12,110 bases of DNA from Oscillatoria sp. Prado101 (GTDB taxonomy: Bacteria > Cyanobacteriota > Cyanobacteriia > Cyanobacteriales > Oscillatoriaceae). Within the stretch, counting starts at the first letter, position 1; each line of letters starts with the position of its first letter. Positions 1 to 6,312 of this stretch are shown here, piece after piece. The notes under the pieces were generated by a model. It made no database searches and was not told the DNA's origin. It saw only the letters and a program-made list of their open reading frames with translations. Location: assembly GCA_025454445.1 (NCBI GenBank), contig JALOOK010000218.1, positions 1 to 12,110 on the forward strand, given 5' to 3'. Both the position numbers and the translations under genes were made by a program.

Positions 1-295
1 CTGCTGCTTCTTGGAAATTCCGGTGCAGGTCGGCAAAGAACTTGCGGGCAAACTCCATATCTGGCGTCACATCGAGATTCCGGCCACAGGCTTGGAACCC
101 TTTCATGTGGCGGAGTTCCATTTTGGACAAGCCAATCAGCTCATCCTTGTGATCGGGCAGCAGTTCAGCCAGTTTGATGTAGTTGTCATTGGCCTCTTGT
201 TCGCCTTCAATCACAATGGCGTTGATGCGGCTGTAGGCGTCCTTGTAGGTTTCGCTGTGGAAGTCTATTTCTGGGCTGAGTTCAAGCTGCGGCAT
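1..295 (-). CDS. ado: Aldehyde deformylating oxygenase, N-terminal part (runs off the window)
   Basis: This enzyme converts fatty aldehydes (made from acyl-ACP by acyl-ACP reductase) into alkanes or alkenes plus formate, using O2 and reduced ferredoxin, in the cyanobacterial hydrocarbon pathway. Translating the minus strand from ATG at 295-293 gives 98 residues starting MPQLELSPEIDF and including KDAYSRINAIVIEGEQEA, which I recognise as the cyanobacterial ADO N-terminus. Di-iron ligands expected in this part are visible: Glu32, Glu60 and His63, in the context KMELRHMKGF. The family is about 230 residues long, so roughly 40% is present; the rest, and the usual neighbour acyl-ACP reductase, would lie beyond position 1. 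An AGGAG ribosome binding site (minus strand, 311-307) sits 11 bases before the ATG and supports the start. The gene is cut by the window edge, not broken. Confidence 0.95.
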   Translation of the reverse strand, partial: MPQLELSPEIDFHSETYKDAYSRINAIVIEGEQEANDNYIKLAELLPDHKDELIGLSKMELRHMKGFQACGRNLDVTPDMEFARKFFADLHRNFQEAA

Positions 296-386
296 AGGTG
301 TCTTTTCTCCTGCGCTTTGGGTGGTAGATGGTAGAGCGAAGCTTACACTCTAGGGGTTAGGGTGAAATTGAGCGCGTATCTTTAAG

Positions 387-413
387 CTTATAGTGTACTT
401 TACCTACTTTCAA
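387..413 (-). promoter_or_regulatory. Candidate promoter of ado
   Basis: On the minus strand TTGAAA (413-408) and TATAAG (392-387) resemble -35 and -10 boxes, but are separated by 15 bases, slightly short of the usual 16-18. It would leave a leader of about 85 bases before the ado ATG. Seen by eye only. Confidence 0.4.
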
Positions 414-1656
414 TACCGGATTTTACCGTGTTGCCGGAGTGCCCAATTCTGAAGATTTGCCTAGGCAGCCCCTCTATCAGCGGCGAGCGTTTAAAAAAGT
501 ATCCCTGACTGCATATTAACAAATTACGGGCACTGAACTGATTTTGATTCGCTCGCCAACCTATAAGTAAATCTGATGGATTGCCTGCCAGACAGCAATA
601 TGGATAATGGCTTGCCGGCAGGCTGCCTCCGCCGAAAGTCACAGAACGCCAGCCGAACATGTCAGCAGGCGGGGCAGTGGGGCAACTTGCTGCCGGCCTT
701 TGCCAATTCTACCTCAGTGGCGCTGCCTGTGACCAGCTTTCAGGTTGCCACCTCGGCGCTGGCGCGTAGGGCCAATGGCCCGGTTTAATTTTACGCGCCG
801 GCAAGCTATTGCGCTTACTGTTCTCGCGCCGCTGGTGATTCGGCTCCCACTGCAGGCGATCCCTATCTTCCAGGCGCTCAAGTGGGGGCACCCGCTCCAA
901 ACCTAATGGGCCATGACGCGCCGCCGACGGCCTGCGTCAGGGATTTTCCTGAGCCGGCACCGGCTCGCTGTAGGTCCGCCGGTGCCAAGCGAGATGCCCT
1001 TGCCCCAGTGGGAAAAGCTGCCGGTGAGCGTTTTGGGTCAGCTCTGACTGAGGGCTGCCGGCGTCCCGGCAGGTGGCCCCGGCTGCCTTGGCCCACCCAG
1101 ACCGTGAAAGTAGAATCATCCGCCGCACCTCGCTTTTGTTGGCGCTTAGCTTGAAATATAAAGGCTCTGACCAAGCGGCTGCCAATATATCCGGGCAAAC
1201 CGCACAAGGGAGTCCCCGCGGAGTGATAGCTGCTGTTTTTTGAAATTGTGGCCCTGTGAGGAGTCCGGGCCAAACCCCACACGACGCGCCGACGGTGCGA
1301 TTTGGGTGAGAGCGGACAGAAGTGCGAGTGCTGAGGGAGGAAGCATTAAAAGATTGTTAAAGGTTGACGCCGGAGTGCAGTAAGATAGGATTGTCCGGTT
1401 TGTAGCGTATGGCCAAATACAGTGAGAGATGTCTGGAGAGAGCCGGTCTGGGCCCTCTTCGCCCGCAGGGGGATGGACGGCACAAGCTGCGAGTCAAGGG
1501 AACAGGGTCTTGCGCTAGCACCGAAAATTCTAGAAAGTTCACCTGCAAGCCGCTTAGTCTCGGCGAGAATCGCGCTGACCTTTGCGCGGCATTAGCGAAA
1601 GCGCACCCAGTAGGAACCCGCACCTGACTTCAATAGGATTTGTCCAATGAAAACGA
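414..1656. other. Gene-free stretch, no recognisable gene
   Basis: No open frame in this GC-rich stretch gives a protein I recognise, and the longest frames on both strands have unnatural composition. The most protein-like stretch is the plus-strand frame 733-1047. It holds a 43-codon frame from ATG 775 (starts MARFNFTRRQAIALTVLAPL), one TAA at 904-906, and a 44-codon frame from ATG 913 ending LPQWEKLPVSVLGQL. The two lie in the same phase, so this could be a decayed gene, but I cannot name a family. No tRNA-like or known structured RNA pattern was recognised. Confidence 0.5.
1364..1391 (+). promoter_or_regulatory. Promoter-like site inside the gene-free stretch
   Basis: TTGACG (1364-1369) and TAGGAT (1386-1391) are 16 bases apart, a reasonable sigma-70 arrangement. 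About 240 bases without a credible reading frame follow, up to MITE copy 1. The transcript, if any, may be non-coding. No RNA family could be assigned. Confidence 0.35.
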
Positions 1657-1665
1657 TAGAGATTA

Positions 1666-1830
1666 ACCCAAGTTGCTACTGACCAGTGAGTCAGGTGATA
1701 TCCCCCCCTAGCCCCCCTTTTTTAGGGGGGGAAATGCTCTTGCGCCCCCTAAAAAAGGGGCGGTGCGGCACACGGAGACCGCCCCGTTGGGGGGCTCTAG
1801 ATGCTTATACTTGTAGGTAGCAACTTGAGT
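1666..1830. mobile_element. MITE copy 1 with 14-bp inverted ends and 9-bp target duplication
   Basis: The element begins ACCCAAGTTGCTAC (1666-1679) and ends GTAGCAACTTGAGT (1817-1830), an inverted pair with one mismatch. It is flanked by the 9-bp direct repeat TAGAGATTA at 1657-1665 and 1831-1839, as a target-site duplication would be. The 165-bp interior encodes nothing and is full of C-runs and G-runs around short A/T cores, so it folds into hairpins. A second member lies at 6131-6274 with the same ends and the shared internal block GTGAGTCAGGT. The length, lack of coding capacity and duplicated target identify a non-autonomous transposable element; the parent transposase is not in the window. 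Confidence 0.85.
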
Positions 1831-1917
1831 TAGAGATTAATGGGTGGGGTTTGCCCAAATAGACAACGCGCTCCTCTGCCGGGAATAGCCCGCCGGTCGA
1901 AAAGTTTACAAATAGAG

Positions 1918-1923
1918 TATAAT
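1918..1923 (+). promoter_or_regulatory. -10 box of the Nudix-reductase operon
   Basis: A perfect TATAAT lies 32 bases before the GTG start of the Nudix gene. No convincing -35 box is visible at the right distance, so this is a partial promoter call. Confidence 0.45.
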
Positions 1924-1954
1924 GATTGCCAGCGTCTAAATTAAAGAGCCAGTC

Positions 1955-2392
1955 GTGAACCAAACCGATCGAAACTCTCTGCCAATTGTTACCGTAGGAG
2001 CTTTAGTGACCGGCTCTGACAGTCGAGTTTTAATCGTAAAAACTACTAAATGGACAGGTTTATGGGGCGTCCCAGGTGGGAAAGTAGACTGGGGAGAATC
2101 CCTAGAAGCTGCGCTTGTGCGCGAATTTCGCGAGGAAGTGGGGCTGGAACTTACTGAGATTCGTTTGGCGCTATTGCAGGAAGCGGTAATCGACCCCCAG
2201 TTTTACAAAGAAGCTCACTTTGTGCTGGTCAACTACTACGCCGCTGCGGCGACGGAAACCGTCACACCCAATGAAGAAATTGTGGAGTGGGAGTGGGTTA
2301 TCCCAGAAGAAGCATTGCGCTACCCTCTAAACACTTACACCCGCGTACTGATTGAAACTTATTTAGAGCAAAGAACAAATGGCAAGGCTTAA
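1955..2392 (+). CDS. Nudix (MutT-type) hydrolase
   Basis: Nudix enzymes split nucleoside-diphosphate-linked compounds using Mg2+ held by the Nudix box. The complete box is present at residues 42-64: Gly42, five residues, Glu48, seven residues, then R-E-F-R-E-E-V-G-L (56-64), with Glu60 and Glu61 as the expected metal-binding residues. The preceding KWTGLWGVPGGK is the usual lead-in. At 145 residues the protein is a single-domain member. The start is a GTG (1955) with no strong Shine-Dalgarno sequence. The gene overlaps the next one by 14 bases, implying translational coupling. The substrate cannot be read from the sequence. Because the partner resembles pterin reductases, a role on dihydroneopterin triphosphate is a possible inference; ADP-ribose or oxidised nucleotides are alternatives. 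Confidence 0.9.
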   Translation: MNQTDRNSLPIVTVGALVTGSDSRVLIVKTTKWTGLWGVPGGKVDWGESLEAALVREFREEVGLELTEIRLALLQEAVIDPQFYKEAHFVLVNYYAAAATETVTPNEEIVEWEWVIPEEALRYPLNTYTRVLIETYLEQRTNGKA

Positions 2393-3098
2393 GAAAGCTT
2401 TGGTTACCGGAGCTGCCAAAGGGATTGGGCGAGCTATTGCGCTGGATTTAGCTAGCAAAGGTTTTGACGTCGCAGTGCATTATAACCGCAGTGTGTCTGA
2501 GGCTCAAGAAGTAGCCAAATCGGCTGCATCCTGCGGAGTTAAAGCTCTGACGCTGCAAGCTGATGTGACAGTTCCCGATCAAGTGCGCTCTTTGGTTGGC
2601 AGTGCGGCGGAGCGGTTGGGGGGACTTTCGGTGGTGGTCAATAATGTGGGCAACTACCTTAAGAAACCAATAGAAGAAGTTAATGTCGAAGAGTGGCATG
2701 AAATATTAAATTCAAACTTGAATGCCACCTTTTACGTCACTCAAGCGGCTCTGCCTCACCTGAAAGCAGCCGGTTGGGGTCGCATAGTCAACCTGGGTTT
2801 CGCCGGTGCGCAGAACCTAATTGCGCGTCCATCAATCGTTCCGTATGCGATTGCTAAAACGGGAATTATTCTGTACACAAAAGCCCTGGCGAAGCAGCTA
2901 GTAAAATATAAGATTACCGCTAATGTAGTTTCGCCTGGGGTTGCCGAAACCTCTGTGAGTCAACCTCTGGATCAAATCCCTTGCGGTCGCCTCGCCTCTC
3001 TCGATGATCTGGTGCGTGCTGTGGATTTCTTTATCGCGCCGGATTCGGATTACATCACTGGTCAAGTTGTGGAAGTCGCGGGCGGTTGGAATATTTAA
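2379..3098 (+). CDS. Short-chain dehydrogenase/reductase (FabG/pteridine-reductase-like)
   Basis: A 239-residue classical-length SDR that should reduce or oxidise a carbonyl or ring substrate with NAD(P)H. Visible motifs are the Rossmann turn TGAAKGIG (10-17), an HYNRS segment (34-38) at the end of beta-2 that suggests NADP(H) preference, Asp62, NNVG (88-91), Asn113 in the structural helix, and Y156-A-I-A-K160. The residue 13 before the Tyr, where FabG has Ser and PTR1/FolM have Asp, is Gly143 in NLGFAGAQ, so the usual catalytic third residue is not in place. The C-terminus ITGQVVEVAGGWNI is typical of the family. The N-terminal half and the Nudix partner suggest a pterin reductase-like job, but a 3-oxoacyl reductase-like activity is equally possible. 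It starts at ATG 2379, inside the end of the Nudix gene. Confidence 0.88.
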   Translation: MARLKKALVTGAAKGIGRAIALDLASKGFDVAVHYNRSVSEAQEVAKSAASCGVKALTLQADVTVPDQVRSLVGSAAERLGGLSVVVNNVGNYLKKPIEEVNVEEWHEILNSNLNATFYVTQAALPHLKAAGWGRIVNLGFAGAQNLIARPSIVPYAIAKTGIILYTKALAKQLVKYKITANVVSPGVAETSVSQPLDQIPCGRLASLDDLVRAVDFFIAPDSDYITGQVVEVAGGWNI

Positions 3099-3135
3099 CC
3101 CCTGAGAGCCGTTGCGTGCCGGGATTTGGGGATTG

Positions 3136-3170
3136 GGGGATTGGGAATTGGTGAAAATTCCCATCTCCCC
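3136..3170 (+). terminator. Hairpin after the reductase gene, weak terminator candidate
   Basis: GGGAATT (3143-3149) and AATTCCC (3156-3162) form a 7-bp stem with a 6-base loop, and GGGGA (3136-3140) can pair with TCCCC (3166-3170) outside it. It lies between the reductase stop and the next start. There is no T-run, so intrinsic termination is uncertain. Confidence 0.35.
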
Positions 3171-3198
3171 AGTCTGAAGTCTGTGAGAGTTAAGAAAT

Positions 3199-3438
3199 AT
3201 GCGGAATTTGGGGCTGGTTTTAATCGTTTTCTCGTTTTTCCCTTGGGCAGTGGTGGCACTTTTGCCTGTTTTGCCAATTCCTGTGGGGCAAAAAGCTCTG
3301 CTGGTGCCGGTGCTGGCGGTTGTGGCAGAAGTCTGTTTCTGGCTGGGGTTGCTGCTGGTGGGGAAAGAAGCGGCTGCGTTTTACCGGCGCTATTTTAGCC
3401 CTCGCTATGTTTGGCAGCGTTTGAAAAAGCTGATATAG
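3199..3438 (+). CDS. Small two-helix membrane protein (transporter-suffix-like)
   Basis: A 79-residue protein with hydrophobic segments at about 4-24 and 32-54 joined by a short turn (PIPVGQK), then a basic, aromatic tail (YRRYFSPRYVWQRLKKLI) that should stay in the cytoplasm. The pattern of two helices, an xGKE motif after the second (55-57) and an RR-rich tail resembles small cyanobacterial proteins annotated as transporter suffix domain proteins; this is from memory of the family, not a search. It has no visible enzyme motif. ATG 3199 is preceded by GAGAG about 10 bases upstream, a modest ribosome binding site. No neighbour tells which transporter, if any, it works with. Confidence 0.7.
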   Translation: MRNLGLVLIVFSFFPWAVVALLPVLPIPVGQKALLVPVLAVVAEVCFWLGLLLVGKEAAAFYRRYFSPRYVWQRLKKLI

Positions 3439-3463
3439 CACGCTGCAGATTCTTTAGGAAATT

Positions 3464-3516
3464 ATCCCAATTTTGGATTTTAGATGCCCGGATTTTGGAG
3501 CTTACAAAATTGGGAT
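3464..3516. repeat. 12-bp perfect inverted repeat after the small membrane protein gene
   Basis: ATCCCAATTTTG (3464-3475) and CAAAATTGGGAT (3505-3516) are exact reverse complements separated by 29 bases. It lies 26 bases after the stop at 3438, so it could help end that transcript. No T-run follows, and an interspersed-repeat remnant is as likely. Confidence 0.5.
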
Positions 3517-3641
3517 GATCAATTTACGTTTCCTCCGGTTCCATCCACTTGTAGATTTTTGGGTGCTTTTATAAGCCGGTTTCAATCCCATACTTGAACC
3601 GCAAAAAACACACCACGGCGATTTCTCACTAATTGCTAATA

Positions 3642-3759
3642 TATAGCGTTTCTCAGTTGGAGCAGCTACGGCCACTAAACCCGGAAGGGGCGCTGCTGCC
3701 CCACTGCTCCTAGGCTCACAGGGTTTCTCAGTACCTCACCTCGGATGAGAAACGCTATA
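3642..3759. mobile_element. MITE with 14-bp perfect inverted ends at a TA target
   Basis: TATAGCGTTTCTCA (3642-3655) is matched exactly by its reverse complement TGAGAAACGCTATA (3746-3759). The outermost TA on each side can be read as a duplicated TA target, as in IS630/Tc1-mariner-type elements; the element proper is then 3644-3757. Inside, GGAGCAG (3659-3665) pairs with CTGCTCC (3704-3710), and a GC-rich core pairs within it, so most of the element folds on itself. There is no coding capacity. The ends are unrelated to those of the elements at 1666 and 6131. Confidence 0.75.
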
Positions 3760-3935
3760 ATTTTACCTTTTTTAGAGCTGTTTTGAGGTTAAATCTGCAT
3801 CTGGTTAAAAGTCGGAGCTGCCGACAGTGCCGGTCAAGGGGGGCGAGGGGCGCGTCCGACTGTGGCCAACAGAAACTGTTTGTCAAGTTGGCCGGGGCCA
3901 AGGGGCAGCGCCCCGGAGAGGGGCGACTGCTTTGT

Positions 3936-4976
3936 TTAGGGATCCGGATCGGAGAGGACTCGCAGGCGAATGGAGCGGTCGCTGCCATCGCCCAAATTGA
4001 CTTCCATCACGTCGCGAGCTAGGCGATCGAGACAGGTAAGGAGGGCTCGCAGGTTGGGGGTGCTCATCTCAGTCTCTACATAGAGCCGGTCGGCGAGATG
4101 GCCAACGCGCTTCCAGGTGGTGTAGAGCTTGGCGATCGTTTGCTCCAGCTGAGCCGCCTGCTTGACTAAATCGGCTGCGATGTTCAAACAGCCGTTTACC
4201 CTGGCTTCTTCGAGGGCCATTTCTACGTCTACGGATGTCTTGCTGATGGCTTGCACTTGGGCGGCGGCGTCCAGATATCGGGACAGGCTGCGGGCTTCTG
4301 AGGTCAGCTTTTTAACCGTATCGACGTCGGGATTCTCAGCGGCTTCCTCCTGAATGGAACTGATGTGGGATTCTGGCAATTTTTCCATCTCTCGCACCAG
4401 GGGGGCGAGGTAGTTGGCGGGGAGGGAACCGACAGAGGCTTTTTCCTTGACTAATTCGGGGAGGAGATCCGAGTTCATGGCTGTCCACTCGTCAGCCAGC
4501 TGGCGGACTTCGCGGCGGGTGATGCGGTTGCCGGTGCGGGCGGCTTCTGTGACCAGCTGCTGGATTTCAGGACTGGCTTTGGCCGTTTCCACAAAAGCCC
4601 GCATGCTGAAGTTGTTAATGCTAGCTGGGTCTAACTGTCCCTCTTCTAGGAGGGTGTCAGCGCTCTTGGCCAGTTCTATCAGGGCGTAGGCTTGGCTTTT
4701 GCTGATTTCTCGGTCTTTGAGCCAGTTGATAAAGCCTTTACCCCGCCCTTCGCCGCCTTTTTTCTCTCGATCCCGCACTGATCGCAAGATCCGCCCCCGC
4801 CAGATCTGGGTTTGCAGGTCGAAACGATCGCACACTTTCCAGGCGCTGTCCAGCTGCAATTGAAATTGCGGCTCGGGAATTTCTTCGTCTTCTGGATCGG
4901 GAAGCTCGAAAGTTAGGTCGGTGATGCCGGCGAGGGCAGCGGCAAGCTCGTCTGGAGATCGGGGAAGCGGAACCAT
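3936..4976 (-). CDS. Cyanobacterial protein of unknown function, possible helix-turn-helix
   Basis: A 346-residue soluble, mostly helical protein. I recall similar proteins in many cyanobacteria but know no function. The start at ATG 4976 is preferred over TTG 4994 (six residues longer), because a GATAAT box at 5010-5005 would put the transcript start only a few bases from the TTG. Visible parts, in numbering from the ATG: an acidic, proline-rich stretch (about 18-40); a basic patch RDREKKGGEGRGKG (68-81); then a segment containing INWLKDREISKSQAYALIELAKSA, which resembles the helix-turn-helix of DUF3102 or ParB-like proteins; a Glu/Lys-rich middle; and a C-terminal helical part with a possible coiled coil around QAAQLEQTIAKLYTTWKRV. 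DNA binding is an inference from the patch and the HTH-like segment. There is no signal peptide or membrane helix. Confidence 0.8.
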   Translation of the reverse strand: MVPLPRSPDELAAALAGITDLTFELPDPEDEEIPEPQFQLQLDSAWKVCDRFDLQTQIWRGRILRSVRDREKKGGEGRGKGFINWLKDREISKSQAYALIELAKSADTLLEEGQLDPASINNFSMRAFVETAKASPEIQQLVTEAARTGNRITRREVRQLADEWTAMNSDLLPELVKEKASVGSLPANYLAPLVREMEKLPESHISSIQEEAAENPDVDTVKKLTSEARSLSRYLDAAAQVQAISKTSVDVEMALEEARVNGCLNIAADLVKQAAQLEQTIAKLYTTWKRVGHLADRLYVETEMSTPNLRALLTCLDRLARDVMEVNLGDGSDRSIRLRVLSDPDP

Positions 4977-5004
4977 AGCGCGATTGGCAGACAACTTTTT
5001 AATT

Positions 5005-5010
5005 ATTATC
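5005..5010 (-). promoter_or_regulatory. -10 box of the unknown-function gene
   Basis: Minus-strand GATAAT sits 29 bases before ATG 4976. No good -35 box is visible. It is useful mainly because it argues against the TTG start at 4994. Confidence 0.35.
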
Positions 5011-5061
5011 GCACGTCTGGATTTTTTTGGTTAGGGGTTGGGAGATAAAAATTAAAGTTTC

Positions 5062-5132
5062 GGGGGGCTTTGTGGGGGGTGAGGGGGTGAGGGGGTCAGG
5101 GGGTGAGGGGGTTGGGGGTTGGGGGTTGGGGG
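5062..5132 (+). repeat. G-run tract (degenerate 7-8-bp repeats)
   Basis: Runs of four to six G are separated by T, TGA, TCA or TT along about 70 bases, with recurring GAGGGGGT and TTGGGGG units. More than four G-runs lie within short loops, so the plus strand could form a G-quadruplex. It lies upstream of the minus-strand unknown-function gene. Confidence 0.75.
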
Positions 5133-5190
5133 ATCATGGCATGGGGATCATTGCATGGAGCATGGAAGACTCACAGCAATACGATGATGC

Positions 5191-5340
5191 CCGAGCGCCC
5201 ACGGACTGAGCGCCCACGGCCCGAGCGCCCACGGCCCGAGCGCCCACGGCCCGAGCGCCCACGGCCCGAGCGCCCACGGCCCGAGCGCCCACGGCCCGAG
5301 CGCCCACTGCCTGAGCGCCCACTGCCCGAGCGCCCACTGC
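5191..5340. repeat. 15-bp minisatellite, 10 tandem copies
   Basis: Ten head-to-tail copies of CCGAGCGCCCACGGC fill exactly 150 bases. Copies 2 and 8-10 carry C-to-T or G-to-T changes and copy 1 ends in A; copies 3-7 are identical. A partial copy (CCACTGCCC) follows. Because the unit is a multiple of three, frames stay open through it and would read (ERPRP)n on the plus strand or (VGARA)n on the minus strand. No gene signals support translation. Confidence 0.92.
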
Positions 5341-5377
5341 CCACTGCCCTAAACTTACTGTCTATTGCTCTACAGGT

Positions 5378-5418
5378 TGTAGGTGGGGTTTCCCCCCAAG
5401 GAAGAAACCCAACCTACA
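5378..5418. repeat. 15-bp palindrome of the GTAGGTTGGGTTTC type, possible terminator
   Basis: TGTAGGTGGGGTTTC (5378-5392) and GAAACCCAACCTACA (5404-5418) pair with one mismatch around an 11-base loop. It lies 31 bases beyond the stop of the minus-strand DUF4112 gene, where it could help end that transcript. The stem sequence resembles a repeat widely scattered between genes in filamentous cyanobacteria (from memory). Confidence 0.7.
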
Positions 5419-5448
5419 GATGGGGAGTGGGTTGTTCGACACACCCTA

Positions 5449-5961
5449 CTACCTGCCGGCGATCAGTCGGACGATCGCGCCAATCAGGGTGGCGCTCAAA
5501 ACAGCCACAGCTATGACAAAGAGTATCAAACCGGCCAGCAGCAGGATGACAAACAGCCGATCTGCCTTTTTGCTCGGCTGGGGATATTTTAAGTGGCCTT
5601 CCAGCAGCTCCATGTTTTTGGTATTGGCTTTCCAGGCCACATCAAACAAATCTCCGAGCATCGGCACTGTCCCAACCACGGTATCGAAGACGATGTTCAG
5701 AACCATGCGCACCAAGGTTTCTTTGGGCAAGCCCAGCCTAGCTGATGCGAACACGATATAGGCGGAGAGCACTCCTCCGAGCAGATCGCCGCCGGCTGGG
5801 AGCAGCCCCAAGATGGCATCAAGTCCTATGCTTAAAGACGTTCCCGGGATGGGAATGGCGTTGTCGAGAAGATTGCTGAGTTTGCGCAGGCGCTCTAAAG
5901 TAGCGGCGTCGGAGTTTTTGCCGCCACTGATGGGGGACGGGTTGGAGTAAGGTTGGGGCAT
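5449..5961 (-). CDS. DUF4112 membrane protein
   Basis: A 170-residue protein of the DUF4112 family; its biochemical role is unknown. Family hallmarks are visible: LDNAIPIPGTSLSIGLDAIL (32-51) leading into GLLPAGGD (52-59), and the second half-motif NIVFDTVVGTVPMLGDLFD (89-107) followed by WKANTKN (110-116). A hydrophobic segment at about 61-74 and a strong membrane helix at 136-163 suggest integral membrane location with a short basic C-terminus. ATG 5961 is preferred over the in-frame ATG at 6105. The extra 48 residues of the longer form look non-native, and AGAGGA lies 9 bases before ATG 5961. The leader holds a 7-bp hairpin (6026-6042). The upstream neighbour is MITE copy 2, on the far side of which the ATPase gene runs the other way. 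Confidence 0.88.
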   Translation of the reverse strand: MPQPYSNPSPISGGKNSDAATLERLRKLSNLLDNAIPIPGTSLSIGLDAILGLLPAGGDLLGGVLSAYIVFASARLGLPKETLVRMVLNIVFDTVVGTVPMLGDLFDVAWKANTKNMELLEGHLKYPQPSKKADRLFVILLLAGLILFVIAVAVLSATLIGAIVRLIAGR

Positions 5962-6130
5962 GTGAAATTTTTCCTCTGAGCCGCGCGATAGCAAGGGTGG
6001 CGGACAGCGTGCTAGCTGAGTCAAGCAGCCGCTGCGCGGCTGGGCGCATGCGCTCTTGAACACGGCGCTTTTCGCCCACAGCGCAGCCAGCTTGCGTGTT
6101 TTCACTAATAGTCTAGTATCTAGTAAGATA

Positions 6131-6274
6131 ACCCAAGTTGCTACGAGCGCAGTGAGTCAGGTCAGATCCCCCCCTAGCCCCCCCTTAAAAAAGGGGGGAA
6201 CATCTCAAAGCCCCCCTTTTTTAGGGAGGTTTGGGGGAATCGAGATGCTTATAATTGTAAGTAGCAACTTGAGT
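6131..6274. mobile_element. MITE copy 2, upstream of the ATPase gene
   Basis: It begins ACCCAAGTTGCTAC (6131-6144) and ends GTAGCAACTTGAGT (6261-6274), identical to the ends of copy 1. It is flanked by the 7-bp direct repeat TAAGATA (6124-6130 and 6275-6281). At 144 bases it is shorter than copy 1. It shares the internal GTGAGTCAGGT block and the sub-terminal GATGCTTATA, but differs in the C-rich/G-rich centre. It carries no coding sequence. It ends 38 bases before the ATPase ATG and so sits in the promoter region of the defence pair. Confidence 0.85.
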
Positions 6275-6312
6275 TAAGATAGAAATTATAGTGCAGCAGT
6301 GATGGTCAAAAG

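Noticed and set aside
878..1282. 134-residue minus-strand frame in the gene-free stretch
   Set aside because: Composition rich in Gly, Ala, Arg and Pro, typical of antisense frames in GC-rich DNA, with no motif and overlapping frames on the other strand.
1240..1300. GTGAGGAGTCCGGGC resembling the conserved 5' core of RNase P RNA
   Set aside because: The rest of the RNase P RNA landmarks (ACAGAAA, GGTAAACCCC-type and 3' core) are absent, so the match is a coincidence of a few bases.
3892..3916. CCGGGGC/GCCCCGG hairpin as terminator of the unknown-function gene
   Set aside because: Stem of 7 bp with no T-run on the minus strand after it; kept only as a GC-rich palindrome.
5103..5516. 137-residue plus-strand frame with ERPRP repeats, and the minus-strand VGARA frame
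   Set aside because: Both exist only because the 15-bp minisatellite keeps frames open; neither has a ribosome binding site or a recognisable domain outside the repeat.
5962..6105. Upstream extension of the DUF4112 gene to ATG 6105
   Set aside because: The extra 48 residues do not resemble the family, and a good ribosome binding site precedes ATG 5961.
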